The notes under the pieces: generated by a model
The model's input: only the letters and a program-made list of their open reading frames with translations
The model's database searches: none
Told to the model about the DNA's origin: nothing
Shown here: positions 10,960 to 23,439 of the stretch, piece by piece
Layout: each line of letters opens with the position of its first letter
How positions within the stretch are numbered: the stretch's first letter is position 1
Program-made: the position numbers and the translations under genes
From: Arthrobotrys musiformis
Lineage: Eukaryota > Ascomycota > Orbiliomycetes > Orbiliales > Orbiliaceae
Length of the DNA: 64,000 bases
Assembly (NCBI GenBank): GCA_036971715.1
Contig: JAVHJL010000006.1
Coordinates: 2,480,001 to 2,544,000 of the forward strand
Direction of reading: 5' to 3'

Positions 10960-11764
10960 TCAATGGCACGCAACGGACTTGACGCCAGAGGTATTGCCCC
11001 AGACCATATACCCCACAAAGGCCCCGACGGCCACCGCAAGCATGACCCACCCGTTGTACGTCATAAACAGCAGCCTGTCCCGGTTAACACCCCCCTCAAA
11101 CTAGATACTACAGAAGGATAAAGAGGAGGAAGAGGAACTCACATGATGAAAAAGGAGTAAAACACCTGCACGGCGTATAACAGCGCCTTGACAACCTGTC
11201 CGTCCTTCTGCAGCGTCGTCCCGGTCCCGGTCCCCTCTCGTCCTGGCAGCAATGAGCTTGATTCATCCACGACTGTGCCTTTACACCGAGCACAACAACG
11301 GATCGTAGCAAAGATTTAGACTTGACTCATTCCGAGTTTTTTTATGTAGGAACGACAAGAACAGGGAGAGGCCTCAAGTGTGATTGTAGGTATGGGTGGT
11401 ATGAGGGAAAGGGTGAGGGGAGAACGTACTCAAGATCCCACGTTTGGCCTCAAGGCGAGCTTCGTATCTCCTGCTAACCTCCCGGACGAACTCGTACCCG
11501 GCGGTCAGGGCGACGATGGCGAGGAGCGAGAAGACGAGCGAGACGGTGCCGCGGACGTGCCAGGACCTGAAGATGATGCACAGGTTGGTTGGGTCCCAGG
11601 TGAACAGCATCTACACATCCCATTAACCACCGAACTACTAAGTATTGATGGGTAGATGGGGGACATACGTTCATGGAGCAGCGGTCGGTCATGTCGCCGT
11701 GGCCCATGTCCATGTTTGTGTTCATGCCGGCGTGGGCGGCGTGGTCGTGGTGGCTGTGGTCCAT
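10960..11764 (-). CDS. CTR-family copper transporter
   Basis: Four exons: 11669-11764, 11430-11610, 11143-11278 and 10960-11074, joined by introns of 58, 151 and 68 nt, all in phase, giving 175 residues. The N-terminus is rich in His and Met (HSHHDH, then MNTNMDMGHGDM), the extracellular copper-gathering segment of CTR proteins. CSMNMLFTWD and a first hydrophobic helix follow. The second helix contains MLLFM (the MxxxM copper-pore motif) followed by TYNGW, and the third contains GAFVG (the GxxxG packing motif). Length and layout fit Ctr4-like high-affinity Cu(I) importers of the plasma membrane. A vacuolar Ctr2-like role is less likely because of the Met-rich N-terminus. No clear copper-responsive element was found upstream. 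Confidence 0.9.
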
Positions 11765-12449
11765 TCTGTCTCTATAATATTCTTAAGGATTCCTGTCTAT
11801 GGATGTTTATGGTGTAATACAGTCTTAAGCTTATCAGCTGTAGTCTGGGGTATCAACTGCTGTAGTAGAAACAATAAAAAGAGGAGGATACAAGGGCACC
11901 TCTTAAACACACCCTGGACTATATATACTAACTACTTGTTTAGTTACCGAGTAAGAGGCCATCATCGCATCAGTCCATGTTGGCCGGTCGATTGGGCTAG
12001 CCGGGGTCACGCGTCCTGCAGCTGAGGCAGTTTCTGCACCGTTCCCGCCAAGCGTCGCACAGCTTCCTTGCCTTTCCCGGCAGTACTACCCCACGTTGCT
12101 ATAACACACATATTGCCAACGACCAGACTACTGACCCAGGCTCTGCGTATCTGGGAATAGCTAGTAGTAGTATGTAATGTGATGCAATGGCGGCTGGCTG
12201 CTGCCGTCAAAAACCGAGAAAGCTAAACCCCGAGGACCCATCCCCCGTTGACATTCCAACCAATGCAGCCCAACAACCGAGTCGATGCGGCGCCGATGGC
12301 CGATGGCTGCAACCGCCTCGCGACCGTCCTCATTAGATAAGCATCTTCTATAAATTTATATATAAACGTTGGAACTACACCGGCCACTTTATTATGGCTA
12401 TAGTCCCCAGTATACCCCGCCATCACTGTATATTATAACATCCTGAAAG
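11765..12449. promoter_or_regulatory. Divergent intergenic region, copper transporter / 3-HAO
   Basis: The 685-bp region separates the start of the copper transporter (leftwards) from that of the dioxygenase (rightwards), so it must contain both promoters. An ACGCGT occurs at 12009-12014, but its relevance to either gene is doubtful. No TATA box can be placed with confidence. Confidence 0.5.
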
Positions 12450-13114
12450 ATGCCCATTGCCGGCCCGCTGAACCTGCCCAAGTGGTGCGTCCCCATATAA
12501 TATATATAATATAATATCACATACTAATGGTGACCAGGCTCGAGGAGAACTCCCACCTCCTCCAACCCCCCATCAACAACTACTGCGTCTACAACGACGA
12601 CTTCACCGTCATGGTACCCACCACCGCATAATATATATACCACCCCCATATAACAAGTAGGTATTAATATGTAAAAAAGATCGTAGGCGGCGCCTCCGGA
12701 AACGCCCGCACAGACTACCACATAAACACCACCCCCGAATGGTTCTACCAATACAAAGGCCCCATGGTCCTCAAAATCGTCGACTCAAACGTCTTCAAAG
12801 ACATAATCATCCGCGAGGGGGACATGTTCCTCCTCCCGCCGAACACCCCGCACAACCCCGTCCGCTTCGCCGATACCGTAGGCATAGTCCTCGAGCAGAA
12901 ACGCCCCGAGGGAAATCTCGACCGGCTCAGGTGGTACTGTCAGGATTGCAAGGAGATCGTGTACGAAGATGCATTCTACTGCACCGATCTCGGCACCCAG
13001 ATCAAAGAGGCTGTCAACAAATTCAGGGCTGATGAGGGACTGAGGACCTGTAAGAACTGCGGCGCCCTGGCCGAGGTCGAGAGAACGAAGGACAGCCTGC
13101 CCGATCTCGGATAA
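12450..13114 (+). CDS. BNA1: 3-hydroxyanthranilate 3,4-dioxygenase
   Basis: Three exons (12450-12484, 12538-12613, 12680-13114) with introns of 53 and 66 nt give 181 residues, close to yeast Bna1. The enzyme opens the ring of 3-hydroxyanthranilate to form the precursor of quinolinate in de novo NAD synthesis from tryptophan, and is cytosolic. The cupin iron ligands are present at the canonical positions: His51 and Glu57 in TDYHINTTPEWFYQ, and His95 in PPNTPHNP. Arg47 and Arg99, which bind substrate, are also in place. The C-terminal rubredoxin-like second metal site is intact (CQDC and CKNC). The gene ends 134 bp before the stop of ERG26 on the other strand, so the two converge. Confidence 0.95.
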
Positions 13115-13248
13115 TACACTATCCCTTCTAAATTATAAATCGATATCATGTATATTATAGAGACAGAAAGCATTAACGTCATTAAGAAGAGGTGTAGTAG
13201 TAGTCTATATTAATACAGTCCGCTGCATGCATGAAAGCCCATTATCCT

Positions 13249-14452
13249 CTACTTCCCCTCCTTCTCCCCCTCAGCTTTAAACCACTGCAAAGAATATTAG
13301 CCTCTATAAAAAATATAAAATAGGGGAAAGAAAAGGGAATACCTCAATAGACCGCCTCAACCCCTCCGTCAACGAAACCTCCGGCTCATACCCCAACAAA
13401 TCCTTCGCCTTCCTAATATCAAAATACCGATGCGCGCACGAGAACTTCACCCTAAACCTCGTCAACCCGGGCTCCCTCCCCATCAACTTACTAAACCCCT
13501 CCGCCAACCCCGCAATAACCAACCCAGCACTCCTCGAAAGCACGATGGACCCCGCATTGTACACCCCGTAATGACACCATATCGCCTTCGCAAAGTCCCA
13601 AAAGTACACCGGCTGCCCGTTGGTAACGAATATAGACGTGCCATCCAGATGTTTCCGTTGATCCACCGATGCATCCGTCACCCCAGTGGTGGAATGTTGG
13701 TGCAGTAATACCGACGCAGCGAGGATGTGTGCCACGGCCAGGTTGTCGATGTACGTGAAATCGAACAGGTTGGTATTATCCCCCAACTGCCACGCCGTCT
13801 GCTTATTCTTCACCACAGTGATAAACCCGGGCACCAGCTGTCGATCTCCCGGTCCAAAAATCCCCGCCGGTCGAAGGGCCGTAGTAAGCATCCCACCCTT
13901 CCCGTTCGCCTCAAGCGCCACAGTCTCCGCGATCGCCTAAAAACCTCATTAGCCATCTCCAATCCACCAAAAACCAAAGGGCAAAAAAAGTACTTTAGAC
14001 TCATTATAAGCATCATAAGGAATAATCGGAAACGGCTCCGTCTCATCCACATTAACCAACGGACTCCCATCAAACACAACCCCAGCAGAAGAAGTATAAA
14101 CCATAACCCTAACGCCCCCCCTCACACAAGCCTCAACCACATTCTTCGTCCCATCGACATTAACCTTCATATATATCTCCTTCCCAAGCCCATGCACCGG
14201 ACTAGCGGTATGAATCACCACCTCCGCCTTCGCATTCTCCACCACCGACGAAATCGATGCGAGATCCGTAATATCAACCGTGACGTATTTCAGATTCTTA
14301 TGCGCGATTTGTCCCGTGAGACGGATGTCGGCTGCTGTTATCCTGCAATTCGGGTGTTTTTCCAGCAGACTCCTTACGATCGCGCCGCCCAGGAAGCCGC
14401 AGCCGCCGATGACGAGGCAGGAGGTTATAGGGGTTTGGTTTGCTGTGGTCAT
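13249..14452 (-). CDS. ERG26: Sterol-4-alpha-carboxylate 3-dehydrogenase (C-3 sterol dehydrogenase)
   Basis: Exons 13994-14452, 13343-13936 and 13249-13284 with introns of 57 and 58 nt give 362 residues. The tiny last exon (WFKAEGEKEGK) restores the family C-terminus after GLRRSIE. The start at 14452 (MTTANQ) puts the nucleotide-binding motif GGCGFLG near residue 16; an in-frame ATG at 14521 would add 23 residues unlike the family. It is an extended short-chain dehydrogenase with NAD-binding GGCGFLGG, the TSSAG segment and the catalytic YNESK (YxxxK), followed by LRPAGIFGPGD. The enzyme oxidises and decarboxylates 4-carboxysterols during C-4 demethylation in ergosterol synthesis at the endoplasmic reticulum. 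YxxxK is the final segment of exon 1. Confidence 0.93.
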
Positions 14453-14957
14453 TGTGGTGATGTTGGTGGTAGCTATTCGGTAGGTTATCTTTATAGATGC
14501 ATTGTTAGTAACGACAAACACCGGTGAGGAAGTGTAACATACCAGCGATTCAATCCACGTTCACAACTTAACGGGGGGATGTATCGTGAGCAGAGATCGC
14601 GTGGAGCAGGAAGGAGCAGTCAAATGGCAGCGTCGAGGTTGTCAATTGATCCAATTTAGCCAGTTGGGCGCGGCCATCTGTCCAGGGAAACCGACAGGGG
14701 GAGCTTTGACCCTGTCGCGAAAGGTTAAATTGGGCGGCAAATCGGCTGCCGGCGCAACAAACAACCACAACGCAACAAATACCACAATTTCATATCACAG
14801 AAGACAGCGTGGATGCTGATGCCAGGTGCACTGTATTAACGTAATTAACGCCCACACAAGAAGGGTCGCCGAGACTATAATTAACGCACGTGTACTTTTA
14901 CTTATATAAAAAAGGTATCTACTCTGCTAACCCCCCCTAATCTCCATCACAAGTGAC
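14453..14957. other. Intergenic region between ERG26 and PEX6
   Basis: It contains the ERG26 promoter and the 3' UTR of PEX6. The open frames on both strands are short and look like nothing known. Confidence 0.5.
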
Positions 14958-17900
14958 CTAGTATAACCCCTCCTCCCCGCCATCATCCCCAAAATCCCCA
15001 CCCCCACTAGCTCCATCAAGCGTAATCTCTATCGCCCTCCCTTTCCCCTTCTTATCAACCGTCGCATCCCCCTTCTTCTCATCAACGGTCTCAAACATCT
15101 GCCTGACCCGATCGTAATGCTCCAACTCCTTCTGACTAACACTACCGATCAACTCCCTCTTCGCCTCCATGAAATCGTCTTCCGTAACGGCGACGGCCAC
15201 ATCCTCCGGTGTGGCCAGGTGGTCGAAGAAGTATGCTGTAGAAACCGGGTTCTCCATCTCTTTGATCTTTTGGTCGACTTTTGATGCCTGCCGGGTGATG
15301 GCTTTTAGCATTGCGTCCGAGCATAAGGCGTAGAGATCTGCTCCAGTGTACGTAAACGGCAGGGTCTCCGAGATCTTTGCCAGCGATAGAGATTGGTGTA
15401 GAGTGAATCTGAAACAATCCGTTAGCGTTCATTTCTCTCTCTTCTTTTTAGAAATAATAAAAAACTTACTTCCTCGTCAACGCCTCCAAAATAGTCAACT
15501 GCTTCTCATGCGTATCAGACACCCCCAAGAACAACATCTTATCGAACCGACCGGGTCTGAGCAAAGCCGGATCCAGCAAATCCGGACGATTCGTCGCACC
15601 GATAACGAACACCCCGCCGCTCCCTTCCTTCCCTTCGCTCATACCGTCCAATTCGGCCAGCAGCTGAGAAACGATTCTGTCCATCACACCGCCGGAGTCA
15701 CCTTGGTTTCCTCTCTTCGGAGCCACGGAATCCAATTCGTCGAAGAAGACAACGCAGGGTCTGGCATCGCGGGCCCGTTGGAAGACCCTTCTGACGTTGG
15801 CCTCAGATTCTCCGATATACATGTTCAGCAATTCTGGTCCCTTGACGGAAAAGAAATTGAGGGAGAATTCCGTAGCGATGGCTTTGGCGAGTAAAGTCTT
15901 TCCGGTACCGGGGGGTCCGTAGAACAAAATACCTGAAGAAATTTAGATACCTCTCAAAAATGAACGTTTTGAATTGTAAAAAAAAAACTTACCGCTTCTC
16001 TTCTTCATGCCCTTCGCGAACAACTCCGGCCTCTCCAACGGCAACTGAATCGTCTCCATAACCGCACTCTTAACATTCGCCAACCCACCAACATCATCCC
16101 AGCCTACATTCGGAATCTTCGGCGCACCAATGCTATCCGCAAAGTTCTTCCTCGCAGCATCAACAGCAGCCTCGAAATCCTGTTTATTAAGACAACTAGC
16201 GTCTCCACCAGCAAGTTGAATATCCCTCACAGTCACCCCTTCCATCTCCGTCGCCAATTTCTCCATCCGCTCGCTACACGCCGTCATCGCCCTTTCCACA
16301 ACATCGACAAGATCACCGGCTACCAAGGCCGCAGTTTTGAGAGCAATAGTACTCAAATCGATCTCCTTAGCCAGCCGTACCCCTCTTTCCTGCGTTATCT
16401 GCCTTAACAACCCCGTTCTCTCACCTTCATCCGGTGCCCCGACCTCAAGTTCATGCGTAAACACATTCCTCACAGGCTCAGGTACTTTATCCACATCCGT
16501 CGTCGTAGCAATAATAATCCTCATATCCGCCACAATATCCTTCAACGCCTCGGCCATCCTCTCCGCCGTAAAAGCTTCAATATGACTGATAAGCAGCACG
16601 CAATTTTCAATACCACAAGATGCGGCTCGTTCGGAACGTGCGCGGAGGTATGCTTCGGTTTTAACATCGCTGGCTTGTCCGCCTTCGCCGATGATATCGT
16701 AAGCATCGATGTGGAAGATGTGGACGCCGACATCTGCGGCAGCACGGTATGCTAGTAGTCGCTTCCCGATGGAACGTTGGGTCGATGTCAACAGCACGGC
16801 TAGCGGGGCTAATCCGAGCTTGATGGAACGTAATGATGTAGCGGCGGATATTAACTCCCTTAACCGGCGATGTACGGGTGATATGTAATTATTTGGTAAT
16901 TCGAGAGCGGGGTGGATCGGAGGCGGATTATTCGGGATCGGGGGTGGGACGATATTAAGGTAGTATTCCCAGGGACTATTCAACGTCGGTGGTATCCTCC
17001 CTCTCTCGCTCCCAGCTTGTACCATCCTTGTGCTCCCGGGGTCAACAATAGCCACACCGCCCCATTGTTGCGATGGCATGCCGTTGCTAAGACCGTTGGT
17101 GGGTTCATCGGCAGGTACTATCGTGCCGACGCGGAACCAGGCGGCGGAGAGCTTTCCGGTGTTATTCACACCGATTCCGGCCCCACCGTGTGATCCGTAA
17201 AGGAGTTCGTCGCCAGCACCCGGTACCTCTTCGGCGTTTTCGGCGTCGGGGGGTAGTAATGCAGCCGGTGAGAATAGGTTACGTCCCAAGGACTCATCAA
17301 TCAAGACGGGTATCAGGTCTCCGACCTTAACCATTTTGCGTGAGGTCTCGAAGTAGGTTTTGAGCCCGGCAAGAAGGGATGGCTGTAGAGCCCTATCCGT
17401 GGAAATGGGTGTGGATATCCTAAGTAGAGTCACCTCTTTAGCAGTAGGAGGGATCTGAGGCGTAGCAGAGCTAGGAGGCGCTGTCGTAACCGGAGACAAC
17501 AAAGCTCCCTGTTGTATATTCGAAGGATTTAGGAACGGGGATTTCGTCAAAACGACCGAGTTCGGGGAACCCAAGTTGGCGTGGAGCAATGGAGACATGT
17601 AAACACAGCCTTTCATCAAGACTCTAACCTTCTCCTTCCCAGCGTAGAGTTCGGGCAGAGAGTAAACCTTTGCCGGCCTCCAAGCGCGGCTACCGTTAGG
17701 AAGCCTGTCACCGAATAACCCGTGATCGCTGGCCACCCCGATCCAGTCCCCGCTGAAGCAGCCTAGGCCCATCAACTCGTTTACCCGAACGTACACCCTC
17801 GCCTCGGCATCATCTGCCGCAGGTGGTGTCGGAAGCAACAAAGGTGTAGGAATCTTCTGAGAAAGCGGCTTCGCAGTGAATTTAACCACCTTGGGTGCAT

Positions 17901-18859
17901 CCGAGATTCCAGATATCGAAGCGCCAGGACCATTTCTAAGCGGCGTACTGATCGATGGAGTACCCAATGTCGTAGCAATATCCATAAAAGTAGATACCCC
18001 GGGCAGCTCGACATTATTCTCATCATCATCATCGCCTTGTGACAAAATATCCTCATCGCTGTCGCTATCATCCACACCATTCAAATCGATCCCATTCGCC
18101 AGCGGCCCATCTTCCGGTTCACCGGTCTTCTTCCCCCTCGACTCTTTAACCACAATTACCTTCGTATCCTCGTTTAGCACACCCTGGTCGACCGGTTCGC
18201 ACAACCGAACTCTAGCCAGAACACTCATCCACTGCACACGGACGATATCACCGGTATGCACAACCCGCATATCGTCCAATCCCTTCGTAATCATCTCCTC
18301 AATCGTCTCCTCGTCAAACAAGCCTTCTTCGCCTGTCGAGAAGAAGCCCACAACCACGCTCGTAAGGGCGATGGGGGTTGTAGCTGTCAATTGAATAGGA
18401 AATTTGATACCGTTCTCGGCTCTAAGGGATGGCTGATTTGCGAAGGCTTCCCATAGCGGATGCGGTGCTCCACTAGCAGGGAGAAGGATCGTGGAAAGGG
18501 GTAATGTCGGGAACTGCGAGGAGTTTAACGGCGGGATAGTAGTCGGTATCACAATCCATGGGGAGGCACAGGAGGTTGGAGCGGGTATGGGGGAAGGCGA
18601 GAGAGCAACATGTGTAATAGGCATGGCTACCAATTGGAGCTGTCAGCTTGATCCTCTTTTCCCCAATTGCCAATGGAGGGAAGAGCTACGAACCTCCGTC
18701 GTCTTCCTCCGCTGTGATTCCACCGTAGAGTTCATTCCAGATATCGCGGGATACGAACCCGACTTCCCCCATCAATGTCTCGTCGATAACTAGAGTAGCA
18801 TGAATGTCGTTCGACGCAATCCTGCGTCCTCGGCGCGGTTTTCTGTCGTACCCCGGCAT
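14958..18859 (-). CDS. PEX6: Peroxisomal biogenesis AAA ATPase PEX6
   Basis: Exons 18694-18859, 15993-18626, 15470-15932 and 14958-15408 with introns of 67, 60 and 61 nt give 1237 residues. The first exon (MPGYDRKPRRG, then ATLVIDETLMGEVGFVSRDIW) matches the usual Pex6 N-terminus and supplies the true start; the large exon has no proper ATG at its head. The protein has an N-terminal domain, a degenerate first AAA module (TSTQRSIGKRLL in place of Walker A) and a canonical second module: WDDVGGL, GPPGTGKT around 939, FFDELDS around 1000 and NRPDLLDPALLRPGRFD. Pex6 works with Pex1 as a hexameric motor that extracts ubiquitinated Pex5 from the peroxisomal membrane. The acidic stretch SDSDEDILSQGDDDDENN lies near residue 250. 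Confidence 0.95.
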
Positions 18860-21800
18860 AGCTGCGTTCTCTCCGGGTAGGTATAACGGGTAAGATATCG
18901 AGTTCGGATACGGGATATATTAGAAAAAAGGGATTGACCGAACCCGGCGAGGTTGTGATGAGGTTGTAGTGGTTTTTCTGACTTGCCGCAGCAGCTGTGA
19001 TATCACGAGCGCATGGTTGCATGAGAAACGTGTTTACGGGGTAGCTGCGGCCTGCCTGGCGTTTTCTGGCAGGGATTCCTCACACGTTTGTGCCTCGGCT
19101 ATCGGATACTGCAGCCAATCAGCGGGCGTATATTTCCAACAGCCAACGCACTTTCTAACTACTCTCGAAGACTATAGGCCAGGGTTCCCCTTTAAGCATG
19201 AATTTGGGCTATGGATTAATTGGGTTTGATAGATCATGTATTTGTAAACCATATTGGCTTTGGGGGTTTGATTGGCCTATGTTGGATAATAGTATATATA
19301 GTATCTGAATAAAATACGATTCTTGATATCAAGACATTAGTGCATTGTAATCTTAGGACATCTCGAAGCTATAGATCTAGAGTCCAAGAATTACACAACT
19401 ATACACTAGAAATGCAGTATAGAAGCTAGTGTTCCGTCAAATATATATATATAGGCTGCCGTTCTAGAATACATATCAAAACTTGTACAATTGCAAAGCT
19501 TTAAAGCTAGGAGGGACCCAATCGATCAATCGGGAATCCCGCTAGTATATTACGGTATGCATGAAACCCCTATTTAAAACTTAAGTACGAATGGACCTAC
19601 AATTGTACAATAGAATAAAGCTAGAACATGGTGCTTATCACAGATTGCGAATGTGAACGGAACGGGCGAAGGTTTGTTTTATATATTTTTATTAACTATC
19701 TAGGCTGCCGCTAGCTACTAGCAGTTTCGGGTTGCAAACATATAGTTCACATCTCCGAACTTCTTGATGCCTTTGCGACGATTTCTATCTACTCCCTGCC
19801 ACGTAGCTCAAATAATTGAGTACATATGGCCGCTGATATACTTTGTATATCTTCCCCTTTTGCCTCAGAGTTAATCTCGTCGACACTACTATCTCGTCTT
19901 TTTTTTTTTTTTTTTTTGTTTATTTGTTTGATGGCTCCTGTTTGGTGTTCAGGTGCTTGTTTGGTGCTTTGCTTCCAGTACTACCACAGTTTGTAGACGT
20001 GGGTCCGAAGCTCACCGAGGAATCGGTCCACGTTATGCGTGGCCTTTATTTCCTTCCCTTGGTCCCTCTTTTTGAGGTTTTATTTTCTGATTTCCTCCAC
20101 TTTGTTCGGCCGTTCCTCCACCGTCTTCGAGTTTTAGTATGCGAACCTCATCTGTTGCGACTATCTATCTAGATGTATCCCGAGTTCCCTCTTCCCAATT
20201 TCCTCCTCCGTTTTTTCTTCTTTTTTTATTTTTATTTTGTTTTTTTATTTTTATTTTTTTATTTGTTTGTATTCTGCAACGATGAGGTTTCGCATCTAAT
20301 AAAACAAAGGCCTCCGGACCCTGATTTCCTTTCCTTTTTTTTTATTTCCCCCAACATCGACACTAGATCTTGTCTAATGCGAAAGTCGGCATTTCTCTTT
20401 CTCTTTATTTGATTTGTTTTCTCCAACATCGACACCAGATCTTGCCTAGCACGAGTATTGGCTTTTTTATTTTTTTTATTTTATTTTTTTTTTTTTGGTT
20501 TCTCTTTCTCTTTATTTGATTTGTTTCCTCCGATATCGACACCAGATCTTGCCTAGCACGAGTATCGGCCTTTTTCTTTCCTTTGTTTGGTTTTTTGGTT
20601 ACTCTTTCTGTTCGTTTGGTTTGGTTTTTTGGTTACTCTTTCTGTTCATTTTATTTGATTTCTTTTTCTCTTTCTTTTTATTTTATCTGGTTTTCTGTTT
20701 CTCTTTCTTTTTATTTATTTATTTCTCTTTCCCTTTATTTTTTATTTTTTTATTTTTCATTTAATTCGATCTCCAGCAAACAAGGCTTGTCCAATAACCA
20801 AGAGGCCAGGAGGACAATACGCCCTATTCGTCTCACCGGCTCAAATGTTAGATTCAAGCTAGTGATAGCCAAAAGATGCCGTAAGTGTATTAGCAGTCTT
20901 TGCGAGGCTATAGCCAAAAAGTGGCTGACCTAGTCCATGTTCCCGAACATCTCTGTTCTAAAACGTCGGACCAAGTTGTCATCGAATATAGAAGACGGAT
21001 TTGACGATCGACGGCTTGAGATAGCAGCAACTCAACGATTGACCAATTTAGTTTGATGGATTCCTTAACACGCTTTGTAAGTATCAAACAAGACAAAAAG
21101 GACGTTTCGTTGCATAAAAAAAGCCTCTTCTGAGTCCCTTGGCAAAAAAGAAGTTTTTGTGATCGTGATTGGTTTTGCCGCTTTGACAAGTTTTGCGAGT
21201 ATGCCGTCTTTGGATGTAATAATCTGGTCGTGTGTCGTCTCTTTAACCGGTAACTCAGTGCGTGGTCTCTTCAACCAGTAACTCGCGGTCCCACGGCGTA
21301 CGTACACTTACATACCCAACGACATAGGCTGTAGGCTGTACGGTCGTGCGGAAGGCCTTCCGGCCTATGTTCGGTGCATACAGATTCATATATAAACTTT
21401 CGGAACGAATCTGGTCGAAACGGTCGTCAAACGTGAGTAGTTCGGTAAAGTGTGTCCCGTTCCTTGCCTTGGTTCTTGTAAAATGCACCCGGCCGGCTCT
21501 GAGAATCTTGACTCGTATAAAAAAGCTGCTGATCGGTAAATAAACAATACCTTTCAACCTCGAGAGTCTCTTCGTTAGTTTCTTCGTCCTCAGGTAAAAT
21601 CTAGTCTCGGTGGTAGAATAACCAGAATAGATCAGTAAAAAATAAATAGTCAGCCGTAAAAAAAGATAAATGTGACAGATATCGATAATAATAATAAAAA
21701 AACTTCATCTTCCGTGATCGAAATGTTAGATTCGAAAGAAAAAAGATGCTCAACTTCGTTTTGCGAATTTCTCGACAAAAAAGAATCAGAATCTTGATAG

Positions 21801-22776
21801 ATCGTTGGTAAAAATCTTCCTCGCGAGAGTCGATAAATACTTCCTTTCCATCTCAACGTGGGGTCCCAATCCACGAGGATTCCAAAGCTTCCCTGGTAAG
21901 AAAAACTAGAATTGGTTTGTTAAAACCCTTTCCGTGCTCGAAGGCGAGTGCAGTCTCGGTCATTGTTTGCAGGTCTGAAAGTATATCCAAATCCAGAAGT
22001 CCATTTTCAACATCCAGTTTCCCAGCTGAACGTCTTTGATGTACCGTTGAACCCAAATATTAAACAGAAAGACAACCTAAGTGTCGAAACAAATAAATCG
22101 TCAGCGCGCGTCTCGAAAGCCATGTCATTAGAAACATCCGAGGAAAAATAAGTAAAAAGTAAATGACCGGTGTAAATATCCGTCGAAGATTCATCGTCAT
22201 TCAAACCTTCAGCTGCCAACTTCACAGCCCGTGAATACGTGATCGTGATCATTGAGTCGCCGAAAAAAAAAGCTGGTATCTCAATAGTCATACTAGTCCG
22301 AAAACAGTAATCCCAGAAAGACTGGCTTGTCGTATTTCGCCGTCTCGCCACCTGCTTCTTCGTACATCGTTACAAAAGAAACGAAAGAATTAGTCGTAAC
22401 TAAGATGTGCATCGTAAGAACTGCCACCCCAATGACAACCTCAAGAGTCCATCGTCGCTACTTCACATCCTTCATTCTTTGCTCCGTCCTCCACCGTACC
22501 GTCTGAGCCCTGGTTTGTGGTGTTCAAACTACTACTTCACCAAACAGGAATTATATCCTCTACTTCACCGGGCGCACTAGACCCGGCTACTGAAGAGTGA
22601 AACTCAACCGTCTGGGAGGTAAAGCTGATACATACCATGTCGTTAACTGGTGGGACCGTTCCACCAAAGCGTGAATGTGGACGCGGTCCCCTTCGTCCCT
22701 TGCTCCCCCGGCCCTGCCACCCCGTTTCGGCCCAACTTCTCTCTTCTCCCCCCGGCCCTGCCACCCCGTTTCGGCC
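18860..22776. other. Gene-poor region with T-rich repeats
   Basis: The first few hundred bases should hold the PEX6 promoter. From 19.2 kb the sequence is AT-rich, and from 19.9 to 20.8 kb it is strongly T-rich. Between 20.8 and 22.5 kb small open frames occur on both strands without recognisable domains. A short tandem duplication lies at about 21237-21292 (TCTCTTTAACCGGTAACTC against TCTCTTCAACCAGTAACTC). At 22699-22775 a 46-bp unit (CCCCGGCCCTGCCACCCCGT at its head) is duplicated. I see no gene. Confidence 0.5.
20170..20765 (+). repeat. T-rich tandem repeats
   Basis: The motif CAACATCGACACCAGATCTT, with small variations, recurs at about 20352, 20424 and 20531. Each copy is followed by a CTAGCACGAGTATCGGC-like segment and then by long runs of T and TTTA. 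The block resembles a decayed minisatellite or part of a repetitive element; no open frame or terminal repeats are associated. Confidence 0.65.
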
Positions 22777-23205
22777 CTACTCCTCCTTCTTCTCCTCCTC
22801 TGGGCGGGAAAGAGCCGCCAAGCGGGCCTTGCGGCTACGCGCTGGCAGGATCTTCCTCCCCTCGATCTTCCCCTGCTCCTCCCCCCCCTTGATCTTCCCC
22901 TCCTCCTCCAGCCGCTCCTCCTCATCCCACAAGGCGGCCTCCCTCTCCCACCTCGTCATCGCCCCCCACTCCGCCCCCTGCTTCTCCATCCTCTCCTTCT
23001 CCTCCTCCATCCTTTTCCTCTGCTCCTCCTGCTCCTCCCTCAACTTCTCCAACTGGGTTCCTCCGAGCCGGGCCATACGGCTACGCGGCTGTCGGATGAC
23101 CCGCTCCAACTTGGGAGCTGGGAGATCCTCCTCTTCCTCTTTCTCTTCCTCTTCCTCTTCCTGCTCCTCCTCCTGCTGCTCCTCCTCCTCCTCTTCCTCT
23201 TGCTG

Positions 23206-23237
<32 letters not shown>

Positions 23238-23407
23238 GCTCCTCTTCTTCCTCTTCTTCCTCTTCTTCCTCTTCTTCCTCTTCTTCCTCTTCTTCCTCTT
23301 CTTCCTCTTCTTCCTCTTCTTCCTCTTCTTCCTCTTCTTCCTCTTCTTCCTCTTCTTCCTCTTCTTCCTCTTCTTCCTCTTCTTCCTCTTCTTCCTCTTC
23401 TTCCTCT

Positions 23408-23439
<32 letters not shown>

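Noticed and set aside
13727..14527. 266-codon plus-strand frame
   Set aside because: It is the antisense shadow of ERG26.
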